From Methylophilus sp. DW102 (lineage in GTDB: Bacteria > Pseudomonadota > Gammaproteobacteria > Burkholderiales > Methylophilaceae), in NCBI RefSeq assembly GCF_037076555.1, contig NZ_AP029023.1, positions 806,001 through 870,000 of the forward strand: DNA of 64,000 bases, given 5' to 3'. This document shows positions 19,096-28,285 of this stretch, in pieces; the first letter of the stretch is position 1, and each line of letters opens with the position of its first letter. The position numbers and the translations under genes were made by a program. The notes under the pieces were generated by a model, which saw only the letters and a list, made by a program, of their open reading frames with translations, had not been told where the DNA came from and did not search any database.

Positions 19096-21135
19096 ATGAG
19101 TGATATTGATAAAACACCCCGCGCTCCCCTGTTTGCACGCTGGCTGGGGGGCATGCTACTTGTGCTTGTCTTTGTAGTCATGGTCTGCGAAATGCTGGGC
19201 TGGCCTTTTTTGCGCCAACCCCTGCAAACCGCGTTGCAAAATCAGTTACAACGGGCCGTGATCATAGACCGTCCTTTCCATTTGCAATTGCTGGGTGGCA
19301 TCCGGTTGCAAGTAGGCGGATTGAGAATTGCCGCGCCCGCAGGCTTTGACGCGCCTTATTTTGTTGAAGCGCATGGCTTGTCGCTGGCGTTGCGCTACCG
19401 TGACCTGTGGTCACTCAAAGCACGCGATCCTTATCGCATTGCATCGATTCGCGCGGACCGTTTAAATGCTTACATGATCCGCCATGCCAACCAAGAGGCC
19501 AGTTGGGATTTTGAGCTGGATGACGGCAGCCCGCCCCGTCCGTTTCCCATCATTGAGCAACTGGCCGTTAATGAGGGGCAAGCCAAGCTTGCCGATGCCG
19601 TTACGGATGCGCAACTGAACGTCAAGTTTTATACCGAAGAGGGCGCCCATCTTAAAACGCCGGAATCGCAAATCAAAGTGGATGGTCAGTTCCGTCGTTT
19701 GCCCTTGCAGGCCGCATTGGTGACGCAAGGCTTTTTACCGATCGCGACTCAGGGGCAGGACTCACCGCCGGTTAACTCGCAAGGATGGTTAACGTACGGT
19801 GCCGTGCATGCCACGTTCCGCGGTGCCGTATATGATGTGTTGGGTGTCCAGCGTGTCAAGGGGCAGGTAGAGGTAAAAGGTTCATCGCTGGCCGATGTCG
19901 GGGACTTGCTGAGCCTGACATTCCCTAGGACGCCGCATTTCAAAATAAAGGCGGCGGTTGAAAAAAACGCGACGCAGTGGGCTGTGAATGTCGCCTCTGC
20001 ACACATTGGCAACAGTCAGCTGGCGGGACAGTTTGTGTATGATCTTGCACCAGAAACGCCGATGTTGACTGGCAAACTGCAAGGTTCTTTATTGATGTTG
20101 GCGGATTTGGCGCCCGCCTTTGGCGCTGCAGCTACTCCAACGACTAGCAACCCGCATCCAGGCAAATTGTTTCCAAATACCTCGCTGGATTTTACGACCT
20201 ATGGCCGTATGAATGCGGATATCGATGTGCATATTGATGCGGTCGATTTAGGATCGGCCTTCAGGCAGCGCATTGCACCACTTAAATTGCGCTTGCGCTT
20301 GCAAAAACACAAGTTAAGTCTGGCAGAGCTGGAGGCCAGTACGGCTCAAGGCTCGCTCTCAGGCGCGCTATCGATTGATGCACATGATGTGCAGAACGCC
20401 GACTTGTCGCCACCCGCTGCCCCGGATTGGGAGATTGCGCTGGCGGTGCATGATATCCGTTTGGAACAATGGCTAAAAGTCTCGCCGCAGACGGATAAAA
20501 AATCGACCAGTGACGCAGCCAAAGAGACCAGCCAACAGCCGGCGCCAGCTTATGTGAGCGGTAAATTGAATGGGCGTGCCAAGCTGCAGGGGCATGGCCG
20601 CTCAACCGCCGAATTATTGCGCTCGCTGGATGGTCAGCTCGCCCTGATGGTGCGTCAGGGGGAAATGTCTCACTTGTTGATTGAGGCGGCTGGATTAGAT
20701 ATTGCCCAAGCGGTTGGTGTCATGATCAAGGGCGATCAGCCCTTGCCCATGCATTGCGCCGCGATGGGCTGGCGGGCCAAAGAGGGTGTTTTGACACCAG
20801 AGGCAGCCGTGATTGATACGCCTGTGACGACCGTCACGGTCAATGGTGCCGTCGATTTGGGCCAGGAGCAGCTCAACCTTAAACTCCAGGCCAGTCCTAA
20901 AAACTTTTCGCCGTTAACCGTGCGCTCGCCTATTCTGGTGACAGGGCCTTTTGTGGACCCCCAGGTTTCGATCAGCCCGGGGCCGATTGCCGCACGGGTC
21001 GCTGGCGGCATATTACTGGCATTGATCAATCCGTTTGCCGCCATCCTGCCATTTCTCGATCCGGGCGATCAAAGTGCAACTACGGATGTAGGCTGCCAGC
21101 AAACCTTGCAACAATTAAAAATGCGTCAACATTGA
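19096..21135 (+). CDS. AsmA family protein
   Basis: A 679-residue protein with one N-terminal membrane anchor (LGGMLLVLVFVVMVCEMLGW) and a large periplasmic part. The AsmA signature is seen in RPFHLQLLGGIRLQVGGLRIA and in the C-terminal domain GRAKLQGHGRSTAELLRSLDGQLALMV... followed by repeated beta-strand segments. AsmA-like proteins act in lipid traffic to, or homeostasis of, the outer membrane. It ends before a weak terminator. Monocistronic by position, divergent from iscX. Confidence 0.88.
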   Translation: MSDIDKTPRAPLFARWLGGMLLVLVFVVMVCEMLGWPFLRQPLQTALQNQLQRAVIIDRPFHLQLLGGIRLQVGGLRIAAPAGFDAPYFVEAHGLSLALRYRDLWSLKARDPYRIASIRADRLNAYMIRHANQEASWDFELDDGSPPRPFPIIEQLAVNEGQAKLADAVTDAQLNVKFYTEEGAHLKTPESQIKVDGQFRRLPLQAALVTQGFLPIATQGQDSPPVNSQGWLTYGAVHATFRGAVYDVLGVQRVKGQVEVKGSSLADVGDLLSLTFPRTPHFKIKAAVEKNATQWAVNVASAHIGNSQLAGQFVYDLAPETPMLTGKLQGSLLMLADLAPAFGAAATPTTSNPHPGKLFPNTSLDFTTYGRMNADIDVHIDAVDLGSAFRQRIAPLKLRLRLQKHKLSLAELEASTAQGSLSGALSIDAHDVQNADLSPPAAPDWEIALAVHDIRLEQWLKVSPQTDKKSTSDAAKETSQQPAPAYVSGKLNGRAKLQGHGRSTAELLRSLDGQLALMVRQGEMSHLLIEAAGLDIAQAVGVMIKGDQPLPMHCAAMGWRAKEGVLTPEAAVIDTPVTTVTVNGAVDLGQEQLNLKLQASPKNFSPLTVRSPILVTGPFVDPQVSISPGPIAARVAGGILLALINPFAAILPFLDPGDQSATTDVGCQQTLQQLKMRQH

Positions 21136-21168
21136 GTCAAGACAAGACAGCATCCCCTGAAAAAAAAG

Positions 21169-21189
21169 AACCCAACCGAAGTTGGGTTT
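21169..21189 (+). terminator. Probable terminator after the AsmA gene
   Basis: AACCCAAC / GTTGGGTT stem with a CGAA tetraloop. The following T run is only three bases, preceded on the other side by eight A, so it may also act on the opposite strand. Confidence 0.6.
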
Positions 21190-21475
21190 AGGGAGCGATT
21201 TTGGAGATATACGCTTACGGATCTTACTAAGCATAAGCTGTGCCAGATTTAAAAAGATAATTTAAATCAATTGCTTAAGTATTTAATTCTGTTTTTTAGT
21301 GCATGTTGTTTCAATCAGGCTGGTGATGTTTGCACTGTATTGGTGCACTTTGTGTCTGGATTACACCACGACTTAAAGTGATAGGCGCTCAATGAGCGCA
21401 TCGCTAAAGATGGATGCTGCGGTCGCCTCATGCTAAAATCGCGCTTTAATTTTGTGATACGGAAACTTGATCGTC
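21190..21475. other. glyA upstream region
   Basis: About 290 bases without a gene. It contains an AT-rich left half and a small perfect hairpin GCGCTC-AAT-GAGCGC (21385-21399). No riboswitch consensus was recognised; a TAAAAT about 40 bases before the start may be the -10 of glyA but no matching -35 was seen. Confidence 0.4.
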
Positions 21476-22723
21476 ATGTTTAGCTTTTCAAGAAACTTAA
21501 GCGTTGCAGACCCGGCCTTGGCCCAAATGATTTCTTCCGAAGTGGAGCGTCAGCATCAGCATATCGAGTTGATTGCTTCAGAAAACTACACCAGTCCAGC
21601 GGTGATGGAAGCCCAAGGCTCGCAATTGACGAACAAGTATGCTGAAGGGTATCCAGGCAAACGCTTTTACGGTGGCTGTGAGTTTGTTGACCAGGTTGAA
21701 CAGCTGGCGATTGACCGACTGAAAGCCTTGTATGGTGCAGAATATGCTAACGTGCAGCCACATTCTGGCTCACAGGCGAATCAGGCCGTGTATTTCTCCA
21801 TCCTGAAACCAGGCGATACCGTGATGGGCATGAATCTGGGTCACGGCGGGCACCTCACACATGGTTCTCCGGCTAACCTGTCCGGCAAGTTGTTTAATAT
21901 CGTGCCTTACGGTTTAAACGATAAAGAAGAGATAGACTACGATGAGATGGAGCGTATTGCGGTGGAGTGCAAACCAAAGTTGTTGATTGGGGGTGCTTCT
22001 GCGTATGCCTTGCGTTTTGACTGGGCGCGTATGGCTGAAATCGCCAAAAAAGTCGGTGCTTATTTCATGGTCGATATGGCGCACTATTCTGGCCTGATCG
22101 CGGCGGGTGTATATCCTAACCCGGTACCGCATGCTGACTTTGTGACTTCAACCACGCACAAGACCTTACGTGGTCCACGTGGCGGTATCATCATGGCTAA
22201 GGCCGAGTTTGAAAAATCACTAAACTCCAACGTGTTCCCAAGCTTGCAAGGCGGCCCGTTGATGCATGTCATCGCCGGTAAGGCGACGGCTTTCCTCGAA
22301 GCGGCACAGCCAGACTTCAAAGCGTATCAGGAACAGGTATTGAAGAACGCCAGCATCATGGCCAGCACGTTGGCTGCGCGTGGTTTGCGTATTATCTCCG
22401 GCCGTACCGAGTCTCATGTGTTCCTGGTAGACCTGCGTCCTAAAGGCTTGACCGGTAAGGCAGCAGACGCTTATCTGGGCCAAGCGCACATTACGGTCAA
22501 CAAGAATGCGATTCCTAACGACCCCGAGAGCCCGTTTGTGACTTCCGGTATTCGTATCGGTTCGCCTGCGATCACAACGCGTGGCTTTAAAGAAGCCGAA
22601 GCCGAGCAAGTGGCTAACCTGATTGCCGATGTGCTGGATAATCCGGAAAGCGCTGAAGTGATTGCGGCCACCAAGGCGAAGGTGCATGCCTTGACCGATC
22701 AATTCCCGGTGTACGGTAAATAA
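21476..22723 (+). CDS. glyA: Serine hydroxymethyltransferase
   Basis: A 415-residue PLP enzyme converting serine and tetrahydrofolate to glycine and methylene-tetrahydrofolate; in methylotrophs it also matters for one-carbon metabolism. Motifs: [47 protein letters not shown] and the PLP lysine in [16 protein letters not shown]. The ATG before FSFSRNL is chosen; a TTG three codons earlier is possible. nrdR follows 21 bases downstream, an arrangement common in betaproteobacteria. Confidence 0.97.
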   Translation: MFSFSRNLSVADPALAQMISSEVERQHQHIELIASENYTSPAVMEAQGSQLTNKYAEGYPGKRFYGGCEFVDQVEQLAIDRLKALYGAEYANVQPHSGSQANQAVYFSILKPGDTVMGMNLGHGGHLTHGSPANLSGKLFNIVPYGLNDKEEIDYDEMERIAVECKPKLLIGGASAYALRFDWARMAEIAKKVGAYFMVDMAHYSGLIAAGVYPNPVPHADFVTSTTHKTLRGPRGGIIMAKAEFEKSLNSNVFPSLQGGPLMHVIAGKATAFLEAAQPDFKAYQEQVLKNASIMASTLAARGLRIISGRTESHVFLVDLRPKGLTGKAADAYLGQAHITVNKNAIPNDPESPFVTSGIRIGSPAITTRGFKEAEAEQVANLIADVLDNPESAEVIAATKAKVHALTDQFPVYGK

Positions 22724-22744
22724 TTTTTCCGGCTATCCACAGCC

Positions 22745-23194
22745 ATGAAATGTCCGTTTTGCGGTGCTGATGATACGCAAGTGGTGGATTCCCGCCTCAA
22801 TGAGGAAGGGAACTCCATCCGCAGGCGCCGTCGCTGTCAAGTGTGTGACAAGCGCTTTACCACCTACGAAACGGCAGAACTGCATCTGCCACAGGTGGTG
22901 AAGCAAAACGGGACGCGCGAAGAGTTCAAGCGCGAAAAATTGCGCCTCTCTTTTACACGCGCTCTGCACAAACGTCCGGTGCCTACTGAATATGTCGATA
23001 AAGCACTGGACCGCATTGTTCAAAAAGTGCTCGGTTTGGGCGCGCGCGAAGTGCCTGCGCGGTTGCTGGGTGAAACCGTCATGCAAGAGTTAAAACAAAT
23101 GGATCAGGTGGCGTACATCCGCTTTGCTTCGGTGTATCGAAGCTTTTCAGATGTGGATGACTTTCATAACGCCATCCGCGATCTGGATAACTGA
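22745..23194 (+). CDS. nrdR: Transcriptional repressor NrdR
   Basis: A 149-residue regulator of ribonucleotide reductase genes. The N-terminal zinc ribbon [17 protein letters not shown] ... [16 protein letters not shown] (two CxxC pairs) binds DNA at NrdR boxes; the following ATP-cone (about residues 49-139) senses ATP and dATP. Length equals the family norm. It is co-transcribed with glyA. Confidence 0.97.
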   Translation: MKCPFCGADDTQVVDSRLNEEGNSIRRRRRCQVCDKRFTTYETAELHLPQVVKQNGTREEFKREKLRLSFTRALHKRPVPTEYVDKALDRIVQKVLGLGAREVPARLLGETVMQELKQMDQVAYIRFASVYRSFSDVDDFHNAIRDLDN

Positions 23195-23301
23195 CAACAA
23201 CCATTGCCGGACGCACCCTCTGTGCGCTGGTGTATGTGTTCCGTGTACCTTGCTTCACTCTGTGCACGGTCTATCAATGTTGCATGTGAAGACGGGGGCG
23301 T

Positions 23302-23679
23302 ATGAAACTGATCAAGCTGTCTGCAGTGGTATTAGCGGTATTCACCGTGATTCTCACCATCGTGTTTTTTACCTGGTGGGCATTTAAAGATGAGGCGGTG
23401 TTTGGTCGTGACAAGTTTGACCAGACCCGCTGGATGGAATTGGCCAACACTGTGCAAAAGGAGTGTAGACGCGGTGACATGGCATATGATCTCAAAAATC
23501 ACATCCTGATTCGAGGCGCCAAAAAAGAGGCAGTCATGGCCTTGCTTGGGCGGCCTAGCCTTGAGGACGCCAATGCACTTGAGTATGATCTGGGTAAGTG
23601 CATGCATGTCTATCATGCCTTACGCATATACTTTGACCAGGACGGACGTCTCACCCATAGTCAAATCTCCTCCCATTAG
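23302..23679 (+). CDS. Small membrane-anchored protein, possibly SmpA/BamE-like
   Basis: A 125-residue protein with an N-terminal membrane segment (about residues 5-28) and a soluble part containing AVMALLGRPSLEDANALEYDLG and LRIYFDQDGRLTHSQI. The last pattern (threshold helix, LGxP, then two strands) resembles the small SmpA/BamE or OmlA-like fold, but there is no lipobox and the match is only by eye. It has its own terminator downstream. Confidence 0.65.
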   Translation: MKLIKLSAVVLAVFTVILTIVFFTWWAFKDEAVFGRDKFDQTRWMELANTVQKECRRGDMAYDLKNHILIRGAKKEAVMALLGRPSLEDANALEYDLGKCMHVYHALRIYFDQDGRLTHSQISSH

Positions 23680-23763
23680 CTTAACTCTCATTGTGTGTAC
23701 GCCCTTTATCCAGGGCGCGGTCTTGTCATTCACTGGCCGTTCAAAGGTGTCCGCCATACAAAA

Positions 23764-23788
23764 CCACCGCAAGGCGGGCTTTTTTTGT
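23764..23788 (+). terminator. Intrinsic terminator before ribD
   Basis: A short stem CCGC-AAG-GCGG followed by C and seven T, 13 bases upstream of the ribD start. It ends the transcript of the small membrane protein gene, so ribD would need a promoter inside or very close to it, or read-through. Confidence 0.7.
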
Positions 23789-23801
23789 ATGATGCTAGTC
23801 T

Positions 23802-24893
23802 ATGTTACACAGTACTCAAGATATTCAATGGATGACCCATGCCTTGCGCCTGGCGGTGCATGGACTGTATTCGACCACGCCTAATCCGCGTGTCGGTTGT
23901 GTCATCGTCAAACAAGGCCAAGTGCTTGGAGAAGGCGCTCACCTCAAGGCGGGGGAGCCCCATGCTGAAGTACACGCCTTGCGCGCCGCTGGCGAGCAGG
24001 CAAGAGGTGCAACTGCATATGTGACTCTGGAGCCCTGCAGTCATTTTGGCCGGACGCCCCCCTGCGCCGATGCACTGGTGAATGCCGGTGTGAGCCGGGT
24101 CGTGGTTGCCATGCAGGATCCGAATCCTTTGGTTGCTGGCAACGGCATTGCACGTTTGCAGGCACAGGGTATTGCTGTCACGGTTGGGGTTTGCGAAGCG
24201 CAGGCCAAGGCGCTGAATCCCGGGTTTATTCTGCGCATGACGCAACAACGCCCTTATATCCGTCTCAAGGTCGCTGCCAGTCTGGATGGCCGCACAGCGT
24301 TGGCGAATGGCGTCAGTCAATGGATCACGTCGCCGGAGGCACGGAAAGATGTCCATCACTGGCGTGCGCAAAGTTGTGCAGTGATCACGGGTATCTCTAC
24401 CATTCTGCAGGATAATGCCTCGCTCACCGTACGTGAGGTGAAGACGCCACGCCAACCGCTACGCGTCATTCTCGATAGCCAGTTACGCATCCCGATAGAC
24501 GCCAAGGTGTTGCAGGATGGCCATGCGCTGGTGGCGTATGCGCACGGGGAGGCCGCCAAGCTGGAGATATTGCAAGTGATGGGGGTACGTACCCTGCATG
24601 CACCGAATGTGCAGGGGCAGGTGGATATTGCTGCCGTCATGCAGGCACTAACGGCCTGGCCTTGTAATGAGGTATTGGTCGAGGCGGGGGCAACGCTGAA
24701 TGGGGCCTTTTTGCAAAGCGGGTTTGTGGATGAGTTATTGCTGTATTACGCACCCAAGCTAATGGGAGACGCGGCACGCGGCATGTTTGCCCTGCCAGCA
24801 TGGACGCAGATGGCAGACATACATACGCTGGACATCATGGATCTGCGACAGGTCGGGCAGGATATCCGTCTTCAGGCCAGGCTTAAGCCCTGA
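23802..24893 (+). CDS. ribD: Bifunctional riboflavin biosynthesis deaminase/reductase
   Basis: A 363-residue enzyme for two early steps of riboflavin synthesis. The N-terminal deaminase has the zinc motif PHAEVHAL and PCSHFGRTPPCADAL; the C-terminal reductase domain (from about residue 145) has RPYIRLKVAASLDGRTAL and the NADPH-binding VEAGATLNGAFL. Length agrees with RibD. The tatD-type gene follows 5 bases after the stop. No FMN riboswitch was seen upstream. Confidence 0.95.
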   Translation: MLHSTQDIQWMTHALRLAVHGLYSTTPNPRVGCVIVKQGQVLGEGAHLKAGEPHAEVHALRAAGEQARGATAYVTLEPCSHFGRTPPCADALVNAGVSRVVVAMQDPNPLVAGNGIARLQAQGIAVTVGVCEAQAKALNPGFILRMTQQRPYIRLKVAASLDGRTALANGVSQWITSPEARKDVHHWRAQSCAVITGISTILQDNASLTVREVKTPRQPLRVILDSQLRIPIDAKVLQDGHALVAYAHGEAAKLEILQVMGVRTLHAPNVQGQVDIAAVMQALTAWPCNEVLVEAGATLNGAFLQSGFVDELLLYYAPKLMGDAARGMFALPAWTQMADIHTLDIMDLRQVGQDIRLQARLKP

Positions 24894-24898
24894 TTCTT

Positions 24899-25699
24899 AT
24901 GCTGATCGACACCCACTGTCATCTGGATGCCCGTGAGTTTGATGCCGACCGTGAGCCGGTCTGGCAGGCGGCCCTGGCGCAGGGCGTTCGAGCGGTGGTC
25001 ATCCCGGCCGTGACGCAGGCGAGCTTTGAACCGATTATGGCCTGGTGCGCACGGCATCCGCAAGCCGGATTCGCTCTTGGCTGGCATCCCATGTATGTGT
25101 CTGAGGCACCTGAGGATGCGCTGGCGCAGCTCGAGCAAACCGTCGCCAGGGTGCTGGAGGGCCCTCAGGCGCATCAATTGCTGGCGATTGGAGAGATCGG
25201 TCTCGACTTCTACCTGACGCGCGAAAATGAGGCCAGACAGCTAGAGCTATATGAAGGACAGTTGCGCATTGCCAGGCAGTTTCATTTGCCTGTGATTTTG
25301 CATGTGCGAGGTGCGATAGACACCATCCTCAAATATTTGCGCAAGCATGCGTTAACGGGGGGCATTGCACATGCTTACAACGGCAGCAAGCAACAAGCGG
25401 AGATATTTGCCAGTTTGGGATTCAAATTAGGGTTTGGTGGTGCCATGACCTGGCCGCGCGCATTGAAACTGCGTCAGCTTGCTGCAGAGTTGCCTGTGGA
25501 AACACTGGTTCTGGAGACCGATGCGCCGGATATTCCGCCGGTTTGGCTGGGGCATCAAGGAAGAAATGCGCCGGATCAATTAAAAAAGATCGCAGAAGAG
25601 ATGGCCCTGATGCGTGGCTTGGAAGCTTCGCAACTCATTGAAATGACTGGTAAAAATTCTGTAGAAGTTTTGCCAAAAATAGCCCATTTATGCACATGA
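24899..25699 (+). CDS. TatD family metal-dependent hydrolase
   Basis: A 266-residue TIM-barrel nuclease-type hydrolase: LIDTHCHLD with the first metal ligands, AIGEIGLDFYL, HVRGA in place of the usual HxR region, AHAYNGSKQQAE and LVLETDAPDIPP. TatD proteins are metal-dependent DNases/hydrolases; members of this subgroup are of uncertain substrate. The start directly follows ribD, so the two are co-transcribed. Confidence 0.92.
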   Translation: MLIDTHCHLDAREFDADREPVWQAALAQGVRAVVIPAVTQASFEPIMAWCARHPQAGFALGWHPMYVSEAPEDALAQLEQTVARVLEGPQAHQLLAIGEIGLDFYLTRENEARQLELYEGQLRIARQFHLPVILHVRGAIDTILKYLRKHALTGGIAHAYNGSKQQAEIFASLGFKLGFGGAMTWPRALKLRQLAAELPVETLVLETDAPDIPPVWLGHQGRNAPDQLKKIAEEMALMRGLEASQLIEMTGKNSVEVLPKIAHLCT

Positions 25700-25718
25700 C
25701 TTAAAGTGACACTTTAAG
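25700..25718. repeat. Perfect palindrome downstream of tatD
   Basis: CTTAAAGTGACACTTTAAG, two 9-base arms around one central base, starting 1 base after the tatD-type gene's stop codon. No T run follows, so it may be a protein-binding site or an mRNA 3' end structure. Confidence 0.5.
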
Positions 25719-25852
25719 AATGTGTCGAAAGTGACTATATTATAGTGGTGCTTTGTAAGTAATTGATTTTATTGAATAAAAAAATAGATTAAAAAATGAA
25801 CTTTTGGAAAAAGTCCTTATAAATTGGTAAGTTACGGAATTAAGACACAGCA

Positions 25853-25885
25853 ATCCACAAAGTTATCCACAGATTTTGTGGATAG
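25853..25885. promoter_or_regulatory. Cluster of DnaA-box-like sequences
   Basis: One perfect box TTATCCACA (25863-25871), an inverted box with one mismatch (25877-25885) and the core ATCCACA (25853-25859) lie within 33 bases. Immediately to the left is about 130 bases of strongly AT-rich DNA. The pair of facing boxes forms an 8-bp inverted repeat, TATCCACA/TGTGGATA. Confidence 0.55.
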
Positions 25886-25970
25886 CAAAATACAGTGTTT
25901 GTCCTACAAGAAAAGCAAGTGGTTTTACAAACTTTACAATTACTAATCGGTGCTTGGCCAGGCCTCTCAT

Positions 25971-27053
25971 ATGCGCATTCAATCCCAACATTTCCGTAGC
26001 ATTTGGCAACAAGCCAACGCTGTTTATATCATTGACCAGACGCAGTTGCCGTTTGATTTTGTGACGGTGGAATTAACGTCTTTGGCGCAAATATGTCATG
26101 CCATCCGCCACATGCAGGTCCGTGGTGCACCCCTCATTGGAGCTGCGGCAGCCTATGGTGTGGCGTTAGGTATTCAGCAGGATGCCAGCGATGAACACTT
26201 GCAGGCGGTGGTAAAGCAGCTGATCGCCACGCGACCGACTGCCGTCAATCTGGCCTGGGCGGCACAGCGCATGCAACAGACGTTAATGCCGCTGGCTGTG
26301 GCGCAACGCGCAGCTGCCGCTTGGCTGGCGGCACAAGCGATTGCTGATGAGGATGTGGCGCAGAATCTGGCGATTGGCCAGCACGGTAAAGCCTTGATCG
26401 CTGAAAAGGCCACGGTGGATGCCAATCAGGCTGTGAATATTTTGACCCATTGCAATGCCGGGTGGTTGGCCACGGTGGATGGCGGGACGGCCTTGGCGCC
26501 GATTTACGCCGCGCATGATGCAGGTCTGAAAGTACATGTCTGGGTAGATGAAACGCGGCCACGCAACCAGGGTGCCAGCCTGACCGCCTGGGAGCTGGCG
26601 CAACACGGGGTTCCGCATACGGTGATTGCCGATAATGCTGGCGGCCATCTGATGCAGCATGGTCAGGTAGATCTGGTCATCGTCGGTGCAGATCGTGTCA
26701 CCAGTCAAGGGGATGTCTGCAACAAGATAGGCACCTATTTAAAAGCGCTGGCAGCATTTGATCAGCAAATCCCGTTTTATGCTGCGGTGCCGACGCCGAC
26801 CATAGACTGGCAGATCGCACGCGGCGCAGAGATCGAGATTGAAATGCGTGATGCGGATGAGGTGGCTTATATGCAAGGGCAGACTGCAACAGGAGACATA
26901 CAGACGGTCCGGGTGATTCCGCGTGAAAGCCCGGCATTGAATCCGGCGTTTGATGTGACGCCAGCCAGGCTGGTGACAGGGGTGATTACCGAGCATGGGG
27001 TGTTTGCCCCAGACCAGTTGCATGCGCTGAAAACGCATAGTCTGGGCGATTAA
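25971..27053 (+). CDS. mtnA: S-methyl-5-thioribose-1-phosphate isomerase
   Basis: A 360-residue enzyme of the eIF2B-alpha-like family converting methylthioribose 1-phosphate to methylthioribulose 1-phosphate. Motifs: [80 protein letters not shown] and PTPTIDW. The ATG before RIQSQHF is chosen because it matches the family; a GTG seven codons upstream is open too. The aldolase gene begins 1 base after its stop, so they form an operon. Confidence 0.95.
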   Translation: MRIQSQHFRSIWQQANAVYIIDQTQLPFDFVTVELTSLAQICHAIRHMQVRGAPLIGAAAAYGVALGIQQDASDEHLQAVVKQLIATRPTAVNLAWAAQRMQQTLMPLAVAQRAAAAWLAAQAIADEDVAQNLAIGQHGKALIAEKATVDANQAVNILTHCNAGWLATVDGGTALAPIYAAHDAGLKVHVWVDETRPRNQGASLTAWELAQHGVPHTVIADNAGGHLMQHGQVDLVIVGADRVTSQGDVCNKIGTYLKALAAFDQQIPFYAAVPTPTIDWQIARGAEIEIEMRDADEVAYMQGQTATGDIQTVRVIPRESPALNPAFDVTPARLVTGVITEHGVFAPDQLHALKTHSLGD

Positions 27054-27054
27054 C

Positions 27055-27702
27055 ATGAGCAAGCGCTCGCCTGCGCAACAGTTGTTATACACGGCCCAGC
27101 AAATGGCCCTGACTGGCCTGAATAAAGGCACCTCTGGCAACGCCAGTGTCCGGCTAGAAACGGGTTTTCTGGTGACGCCTTCTGGCGTGCCGGCAGAACA
27201 GCTGCATGTTGACAGCATGGTACATATGGATTGGCAAGGCCGGGCTGAAGCCGGGAAAAACCCCTCCAGCGAATGGCGTTTTCATCTGGATATTTTACAG
27301 GCGCGGCCTGAAGTTAATGCGGTTGTGCATTGCCACAGCATGTTTGCGACTACGGTAGCCTGCATGGGGCACGACGTGCCGCCGTTTCATTACATGATTG
27401 CCAGCGTGGGTGGAGATAATATCCGTTGCGCGCCCTACGCCTTGTTTGGCACCCAGGCGCTGTCTGAGGTTGCGCTCGCTGCATTGCATGAGCGCAAGGC
27501 CTGTTTGCTGGCACATCATGGCATGATTGCGCTTGGCAAGGATTTATCCCACGCACTGGCCGTGGCGGTAGAAGTGGAAAACCTGTGTGAGCAGTACTGG
27601 CGACTGTTACAAGTTGGGCAGCTCCGCTTGCTGACGCCTGCGCAAATGCTTGAAGTCCATGCCCAATTTAAAGGCTATGGACAATGGCGTGATCCGGTTT
27701 AA
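27055..27702 (+). CDS. FucA-like class II aldolase (probable methylthioribulose-1-phosphate aldolase)
   Basis: A 215-residue zinc aldolase. GLNKGTSGNASVR, VTPSGVPAEQL, PSSEWRFHLDI, VVHCHSMFAT, HYMIASVGGDNIRCAPYALFG and LLAHHGMIA follow E. coli L-fuculose-1-phosphate aldolase almost block by block, including the zinc histidines. Its tight coupling to mtnA points to cleavage of methylthioribulose 1-phosphate into DHAP and methylthioacetaldehyde, as in the DHAP shunt, rather than to fucose use. MtnB, also class II aldolase-like, is an alternative, but the FucA-type signature argues against it. Confidence 0.8.
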   Translation: MSKRSPAQQLLYTAQQMALTGLNKGTSGNASVRLETGFLVTPSGVPAEQLHVDSMVHMDWQGRAEAGKNPSSEWRFHLDILQARPEVNAVVHCHSMFATTVACMGHDVPPFHYMIASVGGDNIRCAPYALFGTQALSEVALAALHERKACLLAHHGMIALGKDLSHALAVAVEVENLCEQYWRLLQVGQLRLLTPAQMLEVHAQFKGYGQWRDPV

Positions 27703-27717
27703 TTACACCGGATGGAT

Positions 27718-28269
27718 TTAGAGTTTTGGAAATAGTGCCAGGGTGGTCATGCGCAATAGAGCGCCAGGGTCACAAATGTAGGTGTTCTGTTTCATCTCGC
27801 TAGCGGATGGAGGTACTGCGAGGATGGCTTCTGCGGGAGCAAAGCATTTGAGCAGAACGCCACCGGATTCTACGGCATTGAGTCCTTTGGCATAGCTGGT
27901 GGCCAGCGCCTCCGAGGGCGTCCAGCAAAAGCCAATCTGGTCTTGATCAAACAAAAACCAGCTTTCGCCACGATACAGGGTCAGGCCCTGCAGCGGTTGA
28001 TGCTGTGTGTCGGCCAAGCATTTTTTCAGCACGCGCAGCACCAGCGCATCATTTTTAATCAAGGCGCGCAAATCGCCGCCATATTGTCGCCACAATGCGC
28101 CAATGTTTGATTGGTCAAAGCCGGATTCATCCTGAATCCGGCCGATGTATTCGAAGGTTTGCCGCCATAAAGCAGCATCCACGGTATTCACGTACTGACC
28201 ATGACAAAACTGCCTGGCCAGCGACTGTACGGAGACACTTTGCATACGTATTGAATCAGGCGTCTTCAT
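27718..28269 (-). CDS. Uncharacterised protein with possible ADP-ribosyltransferase-like fold
   Basis: A 183-residue soluble protein. The stretch LTLYRGESWFLFDQDQIGFCWTPSEALATSYAKG, followed by GGVLLKCFAP and EMKQNTYICDP, recalls ART-fold proteins (Arg in YRGE, an aromatic-Ser/Thr strand, helix, late acidic residue). This reading is by eye only and the family is not established. The start is the ATG 16 bases after the bpt stop; a longer reading would overlap bpt. It is the third gene of the aat-bpt unit. No toxin partner or antitoxin is evident next to it. Confidence 0.55.
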   Translation of the reverse strand: MKTPDSIRMQSVSVQSLARQFCHGQYVNTVDAALWRQTFEYIGRIQDESGFDQSNIGALWRQYGGDLRALIKNDALVLRVLKKCLADTQHQPLQGLTLYRGESWFLFDQDQIGFCWTPSEALATSYAKGLNAVESGGVLLKCFAPAEAILAVPPSASEMKQNTYICDPGALLRMTTLALFPKL

Positions 28270-28285
28270 CGCTGGCCCAGCTGGG

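Noticed and set aside
23680..23801. FMN riboswitch before ribD
   Set aside because: The conserved riboswitch blocks are not present; only an intrinsic terminator of the previous gene is seen.
25700..25970. Chromosomal origin of replication
   Set aside because: DnaA-type boxes and AT-rich DNA are present, but dnaA, dnaN, parAB or rpmH are absent and only one box is perfect; kept only as a DnaA-box cluster.
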